Assembly: GCA_964036315.1 (NCBI GenBank)
Contig: OZ038496.1
Span: 11,284,035-11,348,034, forward strand
Length of the DNA: 64,000 bases
Reading direction: 5' to 3'
From: Acanthosepion esculentum
Taxonomy: Eukaryota; Mollusca; Cephalopoda; Sepiida; Sepiidae
Below, piece after piece: positions 40,316 to 50,064 of this stretch. How positions within the stretch are numbered: position 1 is the first letter of the stretch; each line of letters begins with the position of its first letter. The notes under the pieces were generated by a model. The model had not been told where the DNA came from and made no database searches. It was given only the letters and a program-made list of their open reading frames with translations. Position numbers and translations under genes: made by a program.

Positions 40316-40949
40316 GTTTAAACTAAAATCAGGTCCCCATGACAATACAACGCCGCATACATCAAGACTAACACTGGGAAAATACGATACTGCTCAGCCG
40401 CCACATTCAACTAACTTCCTGCCAAACGATTGGCACATATTTCTATGGCAGTTGTTTTAATGCTGTTTGGCCCAAATCATTGAAAGTATTATTAAAGCAA
40501 ACAGCCGAAAACGAATCTGTTTTTTTTTTTTTTGGAAAGCTGCTATTTAGTTAGTCCGTTTTATTGTCTCGCCCCAAAAGACCTAACATCTCAACCTCAA
40601 TTAACCTTTTTAAGAAAAAGACAATTCTCTTTGGCACTTTTTCTAGTAACTTAGATTTCCTTCCAGGAAACGTAAATAACGTAATTCAAATAATATTTTT
40701 TCTCAATCTCTGTATTAGATTACTATATATATTATTTCTCAAAATACTTTTATGGTAATAAGTAATTACGTCGAAGTGAAAAATATATATTTGTTCACAT
40801 ATATAGAATATTATTAAAGTAATAAAGACATATTTTTATTACTTCAAGCGTTAGTTATAATGGTTACCCATAGTTCGGTAGACGCCCCGTTTTATTTTAA
40901 ACTGTATTAATTTAGTCTACCAGCCAAATCAAGATATCTTATTAAAGAA
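40314..40949. other. Unclassified, faint LINE-like start
   Basis: 40340-40760 has LINE-like looking pieces (e.g. LFKKKTILFGTFSSNLD) but no motif I can defend. No gene assigned. Confidence 0.3.
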
Positions 40950-41045
40950 AAGATGCGCACTTCGGCGCGTCTTGAACCTGCGCCGCCTTTGCGAGAGAAA
41001 CCGTCGTCTGATCTGGCGTGCTTTATATCTCGGCTACGATGAGTT
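40950..41045 (-). mobile_element. tRNA-derived (class II-like) SINE head or tRNA pseudogene
   Basis: Minus strand: GTAGCCGAGATATAAAGCAC (A-box region), CAGATCAGACGACGG, a longer variable region and GCGCAGGTTCAAGACGCGC (B-box-like). The layout resembles a tRNA-Leu or tRNA-Ser relative, but stems are imperfect. Confidence 0.45.
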
Positions 41046-41214
41046 TCACAATATGGCGTGGTTCTATTTTATGCTATTTACTTACAAGCGTTTAACTCAT
41101 ACCGTTTATGTGTTTATTCAGTTCTTGATGTATTATAATGTGAAGTATCTATTAGAAATTGGGTATATATGAAAGTTAGGACAATGAGTCGTGCCAGAAT
41201 ATTTTTCTGGTCAA

Positions 41215-41599
41215 AGTCTATCTCGCACATTTGCAAATCTACCATTCGCCCGTGCTTGGAATATTGCTGCCATATCTGGTCTTGTGCTCCTGATATTCAT
41301 ATCGAGGTTCTTGGTAACATCCAAAGAAGGATTTCTAATATAATATAATCGACACTGACTTGGCATCCCGACTTCAGTCACTTTCTCACCGACGTAGCGT
41401 GGATTTTCACTGACATTTCTACAAATATATTCATGGCAAATTCTCCGAGTTACTTTTTCCCTTGGTACATGAATTCAAGCTTACTACAAGATTGGCCTCT
41501 AGAGCGCACCGTCTTACTTTTGAAATAGCTAAATGCAACCGGAACTTCTACGCCAACAGTTTCTTTTCTCGCACTTTTCGCTTGCGTTTTCTTGCTTCC
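41215..41599 (+). mobile_element. LINE A, 5' portion of a copy split by a solo LTR
   Basis: ICKSTIRPCLEYCCHIWSC, VLGNIQRRISNI, SLSHRRS-like sequence, then VHEFKLTTRLASRAHRLTF, ANSFFSRTFRLRF at 41555-41595. Frames broken. Continues at 41839. Confidence 0.8.
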
Positions 41600-41833
41600 T
41601 GTTGTGGTAGGATCCACCTAATCTGCATAGGTGACTACCAACTATATAAATAATGGTTGGTACCGGAAGACGAGAGGAGGAGGAATCACGTCTTCCCAGA
41701 AATATACAGAAATACTATATGTACTTATTGTGTACACTTTCTTGTTATAATAGATTCTTGTTCTAAGTACATTTTGTGTTGCATTATTATTCCATGCATT
41801 AGGCGAGATTCAACAATGAGTCAAGACTCAACA
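41600..41833. mobile_element. Solo LTR of an LTR retrotransposon
   Basis: 234 bp starting TGTTGTGG and ending CAACA, i.e. TGTTG...CAACA inverted termini. It is flanked by a perfect 5-bp duplication CTTCC (41595-41599 and 41834-41838). A TATA-like CTATATAAATAAT lies at 41641-41653. It sits inside LINE A coding sequence, which resumes after it. The 5-bp duplication and TG...CA ends fit Gypsy or BEL elements. Strand is not certain. Confidence 0.9.
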
Positions 41834-41838
41834 CTTCC

Positions 41839-41990
41839 CTAATAACTACAATCTTTAAAAATTTATATGCAACGCCAATCGATATCTTGCATCCCGTTTA
41901 ACTTTGTTCCTTTCATGAATTCTCTAAATACTCAGTTTCACTCCCCGTGTACTAGTGGAGTTTCCGTTTTGGTTGGGGTGAAATGATTAG
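41839..41990 (+). mobile_element. LINE A, 3' portion after the solo LTR
   Basis: CTAATAACTACAATCTTTA continues the PD(N)YNL coding position. Then GCAACGCCAATCGATATCT (NANRYL), and a tail with GTGTACTAGTGGAG and TTGGGGTGAAATGATTA. Confidence 0.8.
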
Positions 41991-42346
41991 AAGAAAAATC
42001 ATATAAACACGGCTAAGACGTTGGTTACTTCTCCAAAGAAGAATGCGAATTTGAATCCTGCCAGAGCAGATTTTCTTTTATGTTTCTCGAGAGTGCAGGC
42101 GTGTATACTGAATTGATCAAATTTAAAATAAAAGGCAATGTCTTCTCAAATACGGGTAGCCACTAAAAATAACGTTTGAAGTAATGAAAATATATAGAAT
42201 GCATTAATTTTGAAGGGAACGTATCATCAATAACAGAGATAGAGCCTTCGTAGACATTTCTGATGTAAATCAATAGTAACAGAATTGATAGCTAAAGGCA
42301 TTAACCTGGGCGTTGATACACAGTCTATTTTTTCCTTTTTAAATTA
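41991..42346. other. Unclassified, no gene seen
   Basis: No feature recognised. Confidence 0.4.
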
Positions 42347-42838
42347 TAAGATCCAGAGACGGATATTCAATGTAATTGGCCCTGATCTGGCATATCGTCT
42401 GCAGTCGCTCTCTCACAGGCGCATCGTCGCCTCTCTCTGTCTTTTTTACAAATACTTTCATGGTAATTGCTCCGATTAGCTGCTTTCGCTGGTTCCCAGA
42501 CTTCATGAATTCAAGCGTCCTACGAGGCTGGCATCTCGCTCTCAGCCTTTCATTGTCGAAACTGTTTAATGTAGCCGTCTCCTCTACTCCAATAGCTTCA
42601 TGTCTCGCACCTCTCGCCTGTGGAACTCCCTTCCCTTTTCCTGTTTCCCTGATAGCTATAATCTCCAACTATTCAAATGTAATGTCAATCGACATATCCA
42701 GTTGCCTTGATCTGCCCACTATCCTTCTCCTCACTCTTTCCTCTATCACTCCTATCTGCTCTCGCTCTAAATCCTCTGTAACCCCTTGCGTGCTAGTGGC
42801 TGCCCGCGTTGCTTGGAGTGAAATGCTTAAAAAAAAAA
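42347..42838 (+). mobile_element. LINE A, 5'-truncated, recent-looking 3' end
   Basis: KIQRRIFNVIGPDLAYRLQS, LSHRRIVASLCLFYKYFHGN, then frameshifted RLHEFKRPTRLASRSQPF-like, CLWNSLPFSCFPDSYNLQL, FKCNVNRHIQLP, and the tail GTAACCCCTTGCGTGCTAG...GAGTGAAATGCTTAAAA. It is immediately followed by (TA)n and an inverted SINE. The block is mirrored at 58307-59160. Confidence 0.88.
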
Positions 42839-42863
42839 TATATATATATATATATATACATAT
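42839..42863. repeat. (TA)n at a LINE A 3' end
   Basis: TA repeat directly after the A-rich LINE tail. Confidence 0.95.
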
Positions 42864-42864
42864 A

Positions 42865-42985
42865 GTGATTTTCCAAGCATAGCTTAGATGTGGCACAAGG
42901 CCGAAATTAGGGGGGCACCCAGTGAGAATCGGACTCATCGTAATTGTTCTAGCGAGACAAGCTTGCTAACCATTACACCACCTCG
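42865..42985 (-). mobile_element. tRNA-derived SINE (TAATGGTTAGCAAGC family)
   Basis: Minus strand: GGTGGTGTAATGGTTAGC (A box), GAGTCCGATTCTCACTGG (B box), CCTAATTTCGGCCTTGTG + CCACATCTAAGC tail, then GCTTGGAAAATCACTATATG. Orthologous in content to 58490-58618. Confidence 0.85.
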
Positions 42986-42991
42986 AAACGC

Positions 42992-42994
<3 letters not shown>

Positions 42995-43053
<59 letters not shown>

Positions 43054-43084
43054 GTATATATATATATATGTATTTCTGAATAGC

Positions 43085-43118
<34 letters not shown>

Positions 43119-43120
43119 CT
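42995..43120. repeat. (TA)n(GT)n array with a GAATAGC spacer
   Basis: TA repeats flank ATTTCTGAATAGCATAT, and GT follows. The same spacer (ATGCTATTCAGAAAT) is present inverted at 58428. Confidence 0.95.
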
Positions 43121-43129
43121 GTGCGCGTG

Positions 43130-43200
43130 TTCGATTAAATGACAAAATGGAAACCGTATATGTTTCGCGTTTCGTCAACAGAAATAATTTCTTCAGAATA
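43130..43200 (-). repeat. Penelope-type hairpin end
   Basis: Minus strand: TTCTGAAGAAATTATTTCTG, TTGACGAAACGCGAAACATA, then TTTTGTCATTTAATCG. The same sequence is at 58306-58385 on the plus strand. Confidence 0.7.
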
Positions 43201-43249
43201 ATAATGACATTACTAATGAGATCGCATATAAGTAGGGATAAATCACTTG

Positions 43250-43456
43250 AAACAACGGAAATGTAGTTCTTCCGAAAGATGCTCAGGATGTCCTGGAGAA
43301 AATGGAAACAAGAAGGAAACTTATACTTAACACCAGGAACAAGCAAAACTTTTAGGGCGCGTAAATCAGGAAGGAGGGCTTGGATAATCTGACACTCACA
43401 GGTCAGATTGGAGGAAAGAGGGACAGAAGAAAGCAGGGCGTAACATACTTGATGAA
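43250..43456 (+). mobile_element. RTE-like LINE C-terminal fragment
   Basis: VVLPKDAQDVLEKMETRRKL, then GLDNLTLTGQIGGKRDRRKQ and GVTYLMNLL. Same region as the minus-strand copy at 36796-37038. One frameshift. Confidence 0.75.
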
Positions 43457-43469
43457 CTTGCTTATTTTT

Positions 43470-43825
43470 TTTTAAGCATTTCACCCCAAGCAAGGCGGGA
43501 TGCCACTAGTCCGCAAGGGGCTACACAGTGGGAGCGAGAGTAAAGATGTGTGATGGAGGAAAGGATGAAGAGAAGGGCAGAGGATAAGTCAGGGTATCTG
43601 GAGATGTCGATTGAATAGTTGAGATTATAGCTATCAGAGAAACAAGTGATAGGGAGGGAATTCCACAGATGGGAGGTGCGAGACATGAAGCTAGAAAAGA
43701 CGGCCACATTTAACAGTTTCGATATGAAAGGGTGGAACCGTGATGACAGCCTAGTAGAACGCTTAAATTCATGCCGTCTGGAAACTAGCGAATGTAGCTT
43801 GTCGGGGCAGTTACCGTAAATGGAT
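43470..43825 (-). mobile_element. LINE A 3' end
   Basis: Minus strand: LHSLVSRRHEFKRSTRLSSR, FHPFISKLLNVAVFSSFMSR, TSHLWNSLPITCFSDSYNLN, then the tail (GGGGCTACACAGTG; TTTCACCCCAAGCAAGGC on the plus strand at 43479-43496) and a nine-T (A on minus) end at 43467. A ~20-nt coding deletion follows YNLN. Confidence 0.88.
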
Positions 43826-44160
43826 GGTAGAACAGGGTTTTGGAGAAATAACAAAAACGCCTAACTTATTAAGACCTGCAATGGGCAGGAAGATGTGGAA
43901 TGCCGTGACCGCCTACACCCTGAATGGACACGTAAAAGAAGATATAAAACGACTATTAGTCTGAAGAAGTCTCTTCCAAGAACGAAACGAAGTATTGAAG
44001 ATAAGCTTGCTAACCATTATCCCAGTTCCTAGTGCCCTTCTCCAATCAAGATTACTAGTTGGGAGATATAACAGAGAAAACTTATTAAGAATTATAAATG
44101 AAAGAAAGATGTGGTGAGCCATTATCGCCTACGTCTTGAAGGGACGAGGCATATGAAAGA
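43826..44160 (+). mobile_element. RTE-like LINE terminal region, duplicated
   Basis: GEITKTPNLLRPAMGRKMWN + AVTAYTLNGHVKE (43840-43935), then again RYNRENLLRIINERKMW + AIIAYVLKGRG (44060-44150). Both are followed by TATAAAACGACTATTAG(T/C)CTG. A SINE fragment (AAGCTTGCTAACCATTATC, minus) lies between them at 44002-44020. Confidence 0.7.
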
Positions 44161-44925
44161 AGGTATAAAACGACTATTAGCCTGAAGAACACCAAAACGT
44201 AGTACTGGAGTTTTTTTTCTGTATTTCCCATTTAATTAGCTGTTATTTCATTAGCTTTTCTTCTATATGGAGTCCATTATCATATAAGCCACATATATGT
44301 ACATGTGTGTACGTGAAGGGCAATTATGTTTCGTGCATGAAGTTGAAATATAATTTGTATTAAGACAAAATCCATCTGCTTTAATCTAATACTAGCGTTG
44401 AAGAATTAGTAATGTAAGCCAGCTAAGAGATCTCTAGTATTAAGCACACTTGCACGTATATTAAAGATACGTTTCTAATTATATAAAGAAATACACGCCG
44501 TCCCTTATGACAAATATGTTTAAAAATAGATCAGAAGTAAACTTAATCCTCCTCGTTTGAATTACGTATAAAAAGCGCGCATGAATGTTATGAACTAAAT
44601 CGCTTCAGGGCATTTTAACTCCCAACGCAAATAATAACTAAATTGAGTTTTGTGGGAGCTATCACCACAGCCAGTAACCGAATCGAAGCTCAGGTGGGTG
44701 GACTATTTTTTTTTTATTACGAAACTGATCTCGTGGAAAGATTTCAGGTGATTTTTTTTTTCAAATATGCAACCTCCAGGTTTCCTGCATGTGTTGCGGT
44801 AAAAAGGAAAAAAATAAATTTAAGATTAGGTCAATGCTGGTTATAATTAGGTTTGTATGACTATGCCTTCCATCCGTCCATGCATTAAGAATTCATTGAA
44901 GAACTGATTTGGTGATTAATTTACA
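44161..44925. other. Unclassified, no gene seen
   Basis: No domain, repeat unit or RNA recognised. Confidence 0.4.
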
Positions 44926-45250
44926 TTACTCGGACTATTGTCCTCATCTTTGTCACCATATTTATTACAAGGTTTCAGCCTTTCTGTATCTGTCTATATT
45001 GCTGAGATTAGGTATTATGTACACTATTACATTATTCGGACTATTGTCCTCATCTTTGTCGCCATATTTATTACAACGTTTCGGCCTTTCAGTATCTGTT
45101 TATATTTCTGAGATGAGGTATTATGTACATTATTTACATTATTCGGATTATTTTCCTCATCTTTGTCACCATATTTATTACAACGTTTCGGCCTTTCAGT
45201 ATCTGTCTATATTTCTAAGATGAGGCATTATGTACATTATTTACATTATT
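44926..45250 (+). repeat. 107-bp satellite, array 3
   Basis: Three units of about 107-108 bp (TATCTGTCTATATTGCTGAG near 44985, then near 45093 and 45201), leading directly into the foldback arm. Confidence 0.92.
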
Positions 45251-45535
45251 CGGACTATTGTCCTCATCTTTGTCGCCATATTTATTACAACATTTCGGCC
45301 GTTGTACCCTCCGGCTTCCTTCAGGTGGTTGGAATGTCGAACTGAACACTTTATTTCGCTCCATGGGGTAGACTGTTCTAGTTCCACGTGTCATGTTTAA
45401 TGGTGGTCAGTTATCAGTTATCTCCTGTTAATTTCCCTCTGAAAGTTCTCCACTGCCTTAACCGGGTATTGAACTGACACTCTTTGGGTTCTCTCACTGG
45501 ATCTTACTAACACCTTTATCCAATGTCATTGAGGA
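45251..45535 (+). mobile_element. Foldback family, one arm plus tRNA-like centre
   Basis: Arm TCGGACTATTGTCCTC, ACATTTCGGCCGTTGTACC, TTCCTTCAGGTGGTTGG, GAACTGAACACTTTATTTCG, CACGTGTCATG; then the tRNA-like centre (TTAACCGGGTATTGAAC). It ends before a second arm, so the plain element may be arm + tRNA-like body and the palindromes derived dimers. Confidence 0.8.
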
Positions 45536-45938
45536 CATCTTTGTATGAATTTCTGAGTATTATAAACCTAATGTCTTCAGCAACCATTTTTACCAGTGAT
45601 CATATTGTAATTTTTATTGTTATTATCGCTTTTCTCTGGCACTCCTTATTACTGGTTCCCATATTGTATTCGTTTCTATGCTTGGTCGGCTCAGGAGATT
45701 TTTGTGGCCTAGCATATGTGCTGATTCATTAAGTTTACGAATTTCCCAGTGGTGTTCTTTGTCTCTGATTTCAGCCTGATTCCACAGAGGGTGGTGATCT
45801 CCCTTCTCTCTCCATATGTGGTCAGCTGCGCCTGATTTTTCCACTTCCCCTCGTGTTCTTGAAGCCTTACCTTAAGGGGGCGGCCTGTTTTCCCTTTATA
45901 TTTCTTTCCGCAGCGTCACGGGATAATGTACACACAGT

Positions 45939-45939
<1 letters not shown>
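45536..45939. other. Unclassified, possible coding-like stretch
   Basis: 45620-45905 (minus MEKSGAADHIWREKGDHHPL...) has a 73-residue open frame reminiscent of retroelement leftovers. No domain recognised. Confidence 0.3.

Positions 45940-46008
<69 letters not shown>
45940..46008. repeat. (TA)n microsatellite
   Basis: About 68 bp TA. Confidence 0.97.
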
Positions 46009-46013
<5 letters not shown>

Positions 46014-46044
46014 GATGCGTTGGTGCTTCTACTCTGAATTTAGA

Positions 46045-46215
46045 GATTCTAGATAAAATCTGAAGAATGTGCAATGCTATCAGGTCTGACCTGGCACCAC
46101 GGCTCCAGTCAGTTTCCCACCACCGTAACGTATTTTACCTGTGCTTTTTCGTTAAATGATTTAACGATATTTCTTCTGGCGAACTTTCCTTTAACTTACC
46201 TAGGGGATGAATGCT
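46045..46215 (+). mobile_element. LINE A, short degenerate fragment
   Basis: RMCNAIRSDLAPRLQSVSHH + RNVFYLCFF corresponds to RICNVIGPDLASRLQSLSHR, then ISSGELSFNLP. Ends where an unrelated block begins. Confidence 0.65.
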
Positions 46216-46267
46216 CATTTTATTTCTGTCGCCATTTTATTTACTTTAATCCCTCCTCCCCTTCCCT

Positions 46268-46330
46268 TGACAGAGATGTCAGTTCTCTGGTAGATGTGGG
46301 CGCTTTTCCTTTTTCCGAGTGTGTGTTTCG
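46268..46330 (+). repeat. Short interspersed block shared with 8770-8830
   Basis: GATGTCAGTTCTCTGGTAGA + TGTGGGCGCTTTTCC. Confidence 0.5.
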
Positions 46331-46399
46331 TATTTGTTTTTTGTCTTTGGATGAGTACGTGTTTGATGCAGAGAGCTGCTAGTATTTCGTTTTAATTTG

Positions 46400-47430
46400 A
46401 AATATCATGGAAAGCGATTGGAATTCGGTTTATATTGCATTATCTTCATTAACGATCTTCCTGATATCATAGGTTCCCAAGTAGGCATCTATGCGGAAGA
46501 CACTACTATTTACTCCTGCCTCCATAACAAATCTAGTGTCACTGACAAAAGTAACCTAGCCGTTTGTCTCGAAAAGGACGTCAAATTGGTTGTGGACTGG
46601 GACAGGAATTGGCTGGTTAACTTTAACGCCTCAAAAACAAAACTGCTCTCTATTAATCACCACAGAGAACCATCCCTGCTTCCCATTAGAATGTCCGACG
46701 CTCCACTTCACAAGAGCACCTCTTTGCGACTGCACAGTCTCACATTGACTGCTGACCTGAGATGGACCAAATACATTGAGTCGATAGCTTCGTTCACCGC
46801 AAGGAAAGTTGACTCTCTGTGTCGCGCCAGGAAATTCTTCTCACCGGAGTCGATCCTTCAAATCTACAAATCAACCAATCGCCCTTGCATGGAGTATTGC
46901 TACCATATATGGTCTGGAGACCCTTCTGTTTGCCTCAAGGTCCTCGATAAAATTCAAACACGGATATGCAATGTAATTGGCCCTGATCTGGCATCTCGTC
47001 TGCAGTCGCTCTCTCACAGACGTGCCGTCGCCTCCCTCTGTCTTTTTTTACAAATACTTTCGCGGTAACTGCTCCGATGAGCTGCTTTAACTTTTTTCCA
47101 GTTTTCACGAATTTAAGGGTTCTACTAGACAGGCATCTTGCTTTCACCCTTTCACTGTCGAAACTGTTAAATGTAGCCGTCTCTTCTACTCCAATAGCTC
47201 CATGTCTCGCACTTCTTGCCTGTGGAACTCCTTCCCCAATTCTTGTTTCTTTGATAGCTATAATCTCCAACTATTCAGATGTAATGTCAATCGACGTCTC
47301 CAGATGCCTTGATCTATCCCCTATCCTTCTCTTCATCCTTTCCTCTATCACTCCACTTTGCTCTCGCTCCAACTCTCTGAAACCCCTTGTGTGCTAGAGG
47401 CTTCCCGCCTTGCTTGGGGTGAAACGCTTA
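46400..47430 (+). mobile_element. LINE A, 5'-truncated copy with RT motif C
   Basis: The copy with the longest open frame (46397-47068). FINDLPDIIGSQVGIYAEDT contains RT motif C, where the usual YADD is YAED. Then SCLHNKSSVTDKSNLAVCLE, DRNWLVNFNASKTKLLSIN, SLRLHSLTLTADLRWTKY, MEYCYHIWSGDP, and ICNVIGPDLASRLQSLSHRR. After a frameshift near 47060 it reads the terminal WNS/YNLQLF region and the standard tail GAAACCCCTTGTGTGCTAG...GGGTGAAACGCTTAAAA. 5'-truncated inside RT, as usual for LINEs. Confidence 0.92.
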
Positions 47431-48177
47431 AAAAAAAAGATACTGAAAACTAACAGCCCTAAACATCTTTGATGCGACTCTGAATATTTCTGAGGAAAGG
47501 GTCTTAAAAAGGATCTTGATATTTGTCAGTTCGTATCTATCTATCGATATATATATATATGAAAAAATATGGCATAAAGTAACCAATGTCAGGGATATAT
47601 GCAGGTCAGCGATGCATTGTTTATTGTACTGTTCAAAAGATTATTTTTTGGGCGGTAGGGGTCAAGTTTAGAATTATACTGGTGCTTGGGGTGATATGCT
47701 TAAAAATATATAATTCGTGTAGTACTACTAAAATTGTTATGGATCTTCACAGTTTCCTATCATTTATAGCTCTAAGCAACGCTTATCCCGGTACTATCCT
47801 TCACAGTCTACCATTCATCTACCCAGTTAGGTCAGTGGGTTACTCAATGATTTTCTCTCACTTTCTCGCCTTCATTACTCCATGTGAGGGTCATATTTGA
47901 CGAGCCTTCTTTTCTGATTATCTGTCACAGAAAGATTAACTGCGTCTTTATGATTTCTAATTACACGTGGCCTATTTATTTCTAGTTCCCAACAAAAAAA
48001 GATCCCACATACTTATATTTTCTCTCCATGCATTCATCTGTAGAAAATATGCCAAAGAAATCTAAGGATGCACTGAAATAGCAAAAGATGTCTTCTAAAA
48101 TCTCGAACAAAGTAATACGAAAGAGGAGAATCTCGTTAAAACTAAAGAAAATAATAACGGGAGAGAGTTATAGAATA
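47431..48177. other. Unclassified, with a LINE A tail trace
   Basis: 47685-47712 (GCTTGGGGTGATATGCTTAA + AAATATATA) is a LINE A tail end. Short (TA)n at 47553. No gene seen. Confidence 0.45.
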
Positions 48178-48654
48178 GAGGTGGACAGGCAAACTACGGC
48201 CCGCGGAACACATTCGGCCAGTTGGTCTCTTTAAACCGGTCTGCCGAAGATTGACAGAATTATAACTGCATTCGTTTGACCTATAATATCTGGTATCCCA
48301 CTTGGTGGCACATTCGCCTTATTTCCAAGGGTCACTTATGTGTGTGAACAGACTTTTAGTGTTATAAACACCAACAAAGCAGCCCACTGATCCCTCTTGA
48401 GTGATGAACACCGCAGATATGTTCTGAAACTTGCCACAACAAAACTAACACCAGACTTCGATGCACTGGCAAAAAAAGGGTGATCAACAAAACTGTTCCC
48501 ACTAAAAGTGAAGCTAAGCATTAACACTGTAATGATTTCTTCTCTGATTATGTTTGATATGTATCTACCGAGTGCTGGCCTTGCCCGTCTGTCAGTTTTT
48601 AAAAGTCAATGTGGCCCCTGAGCCAGAAAGTTTGCCCACCCCTGCTATAGATGA
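48178..48654 (+). mobile_element. hAT transposon relic
   Basis: The left end AGGTGGACAGGCAAACTACG + GCCCGCGG and right end CAGAAAGTTTGCCCACCCCT are imperfect terminal inverted repeats of the hAT type. Between them TYVCEQTFSVINTNKAAH(stop) SLLSDEHRRYVLKLATTKL + TPDFDALAKK (48330-48480) is the C-terminal hAT dimerisation region. Flanks TTATAGAA and CTATAGAT may be a decayed 8-bp duplication. Most of the transposase is deleted. Confidence 0.82.
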
Positions 48655-48799
48655 AACATTTATTGTCTGATTTGCATTTCCCCCATTATGGGCATTATTC
48701 TATCCATGATATAATAATACCTGAACTCACGGACGTTAGAGCTGAATGGTAATGTAATTGCGTGTTTTGGTCTTAGAGAGATTAATATCACTAAGACAC

Positions 48800-48805
<6 letters not shown>

Positions 48806-48864
<59 letters not shown>
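48806..48864. repeat. (TA)n microsatellite
   Basis: About 58 bp TA. Confidence 0.97.
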
Positions 48865-48867
<3 letters not shown>

Positions 48868-49589
48868 GTCCCACGCAAAGTATAATATATCACATATATC
48901 TACACAGCGGGCAGAGTGTAAGGAGAAACAAAAATGAAGAGTCTTACATATAATATGGAGATACGCCTGTGTCTGGAGAAGCCATATTTAGAAAACCAGA
49001 TTCAAACGGGCCGGATCACCTTTATGTCCCAAGCGAGGAAATATTACAGTAAAGGGAATCGATGAGTGTTGGGTTTTCCCAAATTGAGGATTATGAGCCG
49101 GAGTTTCTTTTTATATCGTGGAAATTCCATTGGGAAACGGCACCATGTGCTTGTAAAATGTAGCATTTGGTGGAGGAGGTAGATTTAGCTTCAGCGTTGT
49201 TTCCTTTACCCAAGCTAAAAAAAAAGCAACCACTCGGTTAGACGGCAGTAAACAAACTGAATGACTAAGCGCTTTCGTCACTGTATAGAATGATGTCACT
49301 AAGCGGCCATCACGTGACCCAATGGGTGACAATCATCTTTTGTATCCCTACAGTCCTATATAGCGATTTATTAAGCGTAGCACGCAGTGAAGCACGAATT
49401 CACTTCTCTGTTGTAATTTCTCTATGGGACAAACTTCCCAAGCATTGCACTAACTGACTAATCATCTCATATAACAATGAATTCTGGTCAATTTACGCAC
49501 AGATGAAGAGAAAATCTGAGTTAACAAAGATATGGTTCTTCTATAGATGAACGCCTAGAAAACTATGCATGGATGTTTCTGAGTTACGA
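48865..49589. other. Unclassified, no gene seen
   Basis: No domain or repeat recognised. Confidence 0.4.
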
Positions 49590-49850
49590 GGAGGTTTTAA
49601 AGAAATTATTAAGAAGTCGACGTCGAGTCAGGTGAAATTTCTGGAACACATACTGAGAAAGATGACTTGGATAATTTGACACTCATCGGATATACTTGAA
49701 TCAGGACAATCAAATGATATACAGAGTCACGGATCTAATGAGGTCTTATAAATGGGTGGTAGAACACTGAATGAGGTTATCGTAATGGATTAATTACTGC
49801 TTGGAGTTTAAAATGATAGGAAGTTGTCGAAAGCCAATATTGTCCACTCC
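49590..49850 (+). mobile_element. RTE-like LINE terminal fragment
   Basis: KEIIKKSTSSQVKFLEHILR + K, TWIIWHSSDIL (out of frame for DNLTLIGY), then ATGGGTGGTAGAACACTGAA and AAAATGATAGGAAGTTGTCG match the terminal blocks of other RTE-like pieces. Heavily decayed. Confidence 0.55.
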
Positions 49851-50064
49851 TTTAATTAATTAGACTGGTCCACTCGAATAGCTTAAAAATTTTGTCGGAA
49901 TTATTTTTTTCCGATTAGCATTCATTCGTAGCACTTGTCAGACGAGAAAAAAATTGATTTTTTTTATCGATTTAGAAATAGGATCCTGTTGATAATATCG
50001 ATGCCGCATGAAGTCGATCCTTCACTTTCTACAAAGTGATATGCAATCAGTCGTTTTATATATA

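Noticed and set aside
42376..42882. 168-codon frame
   Set aside because: It is an out-of-frame reading of LINE A, whose true frame shows conserved residues across copies.
46397..47068. Host reverse-transcriptase gene (223-codon open frame)
   Set aside because: It is a 5'-truncated LINE with a mutated YADD motif and a LINE tail, one of about a dozen copies in the window.
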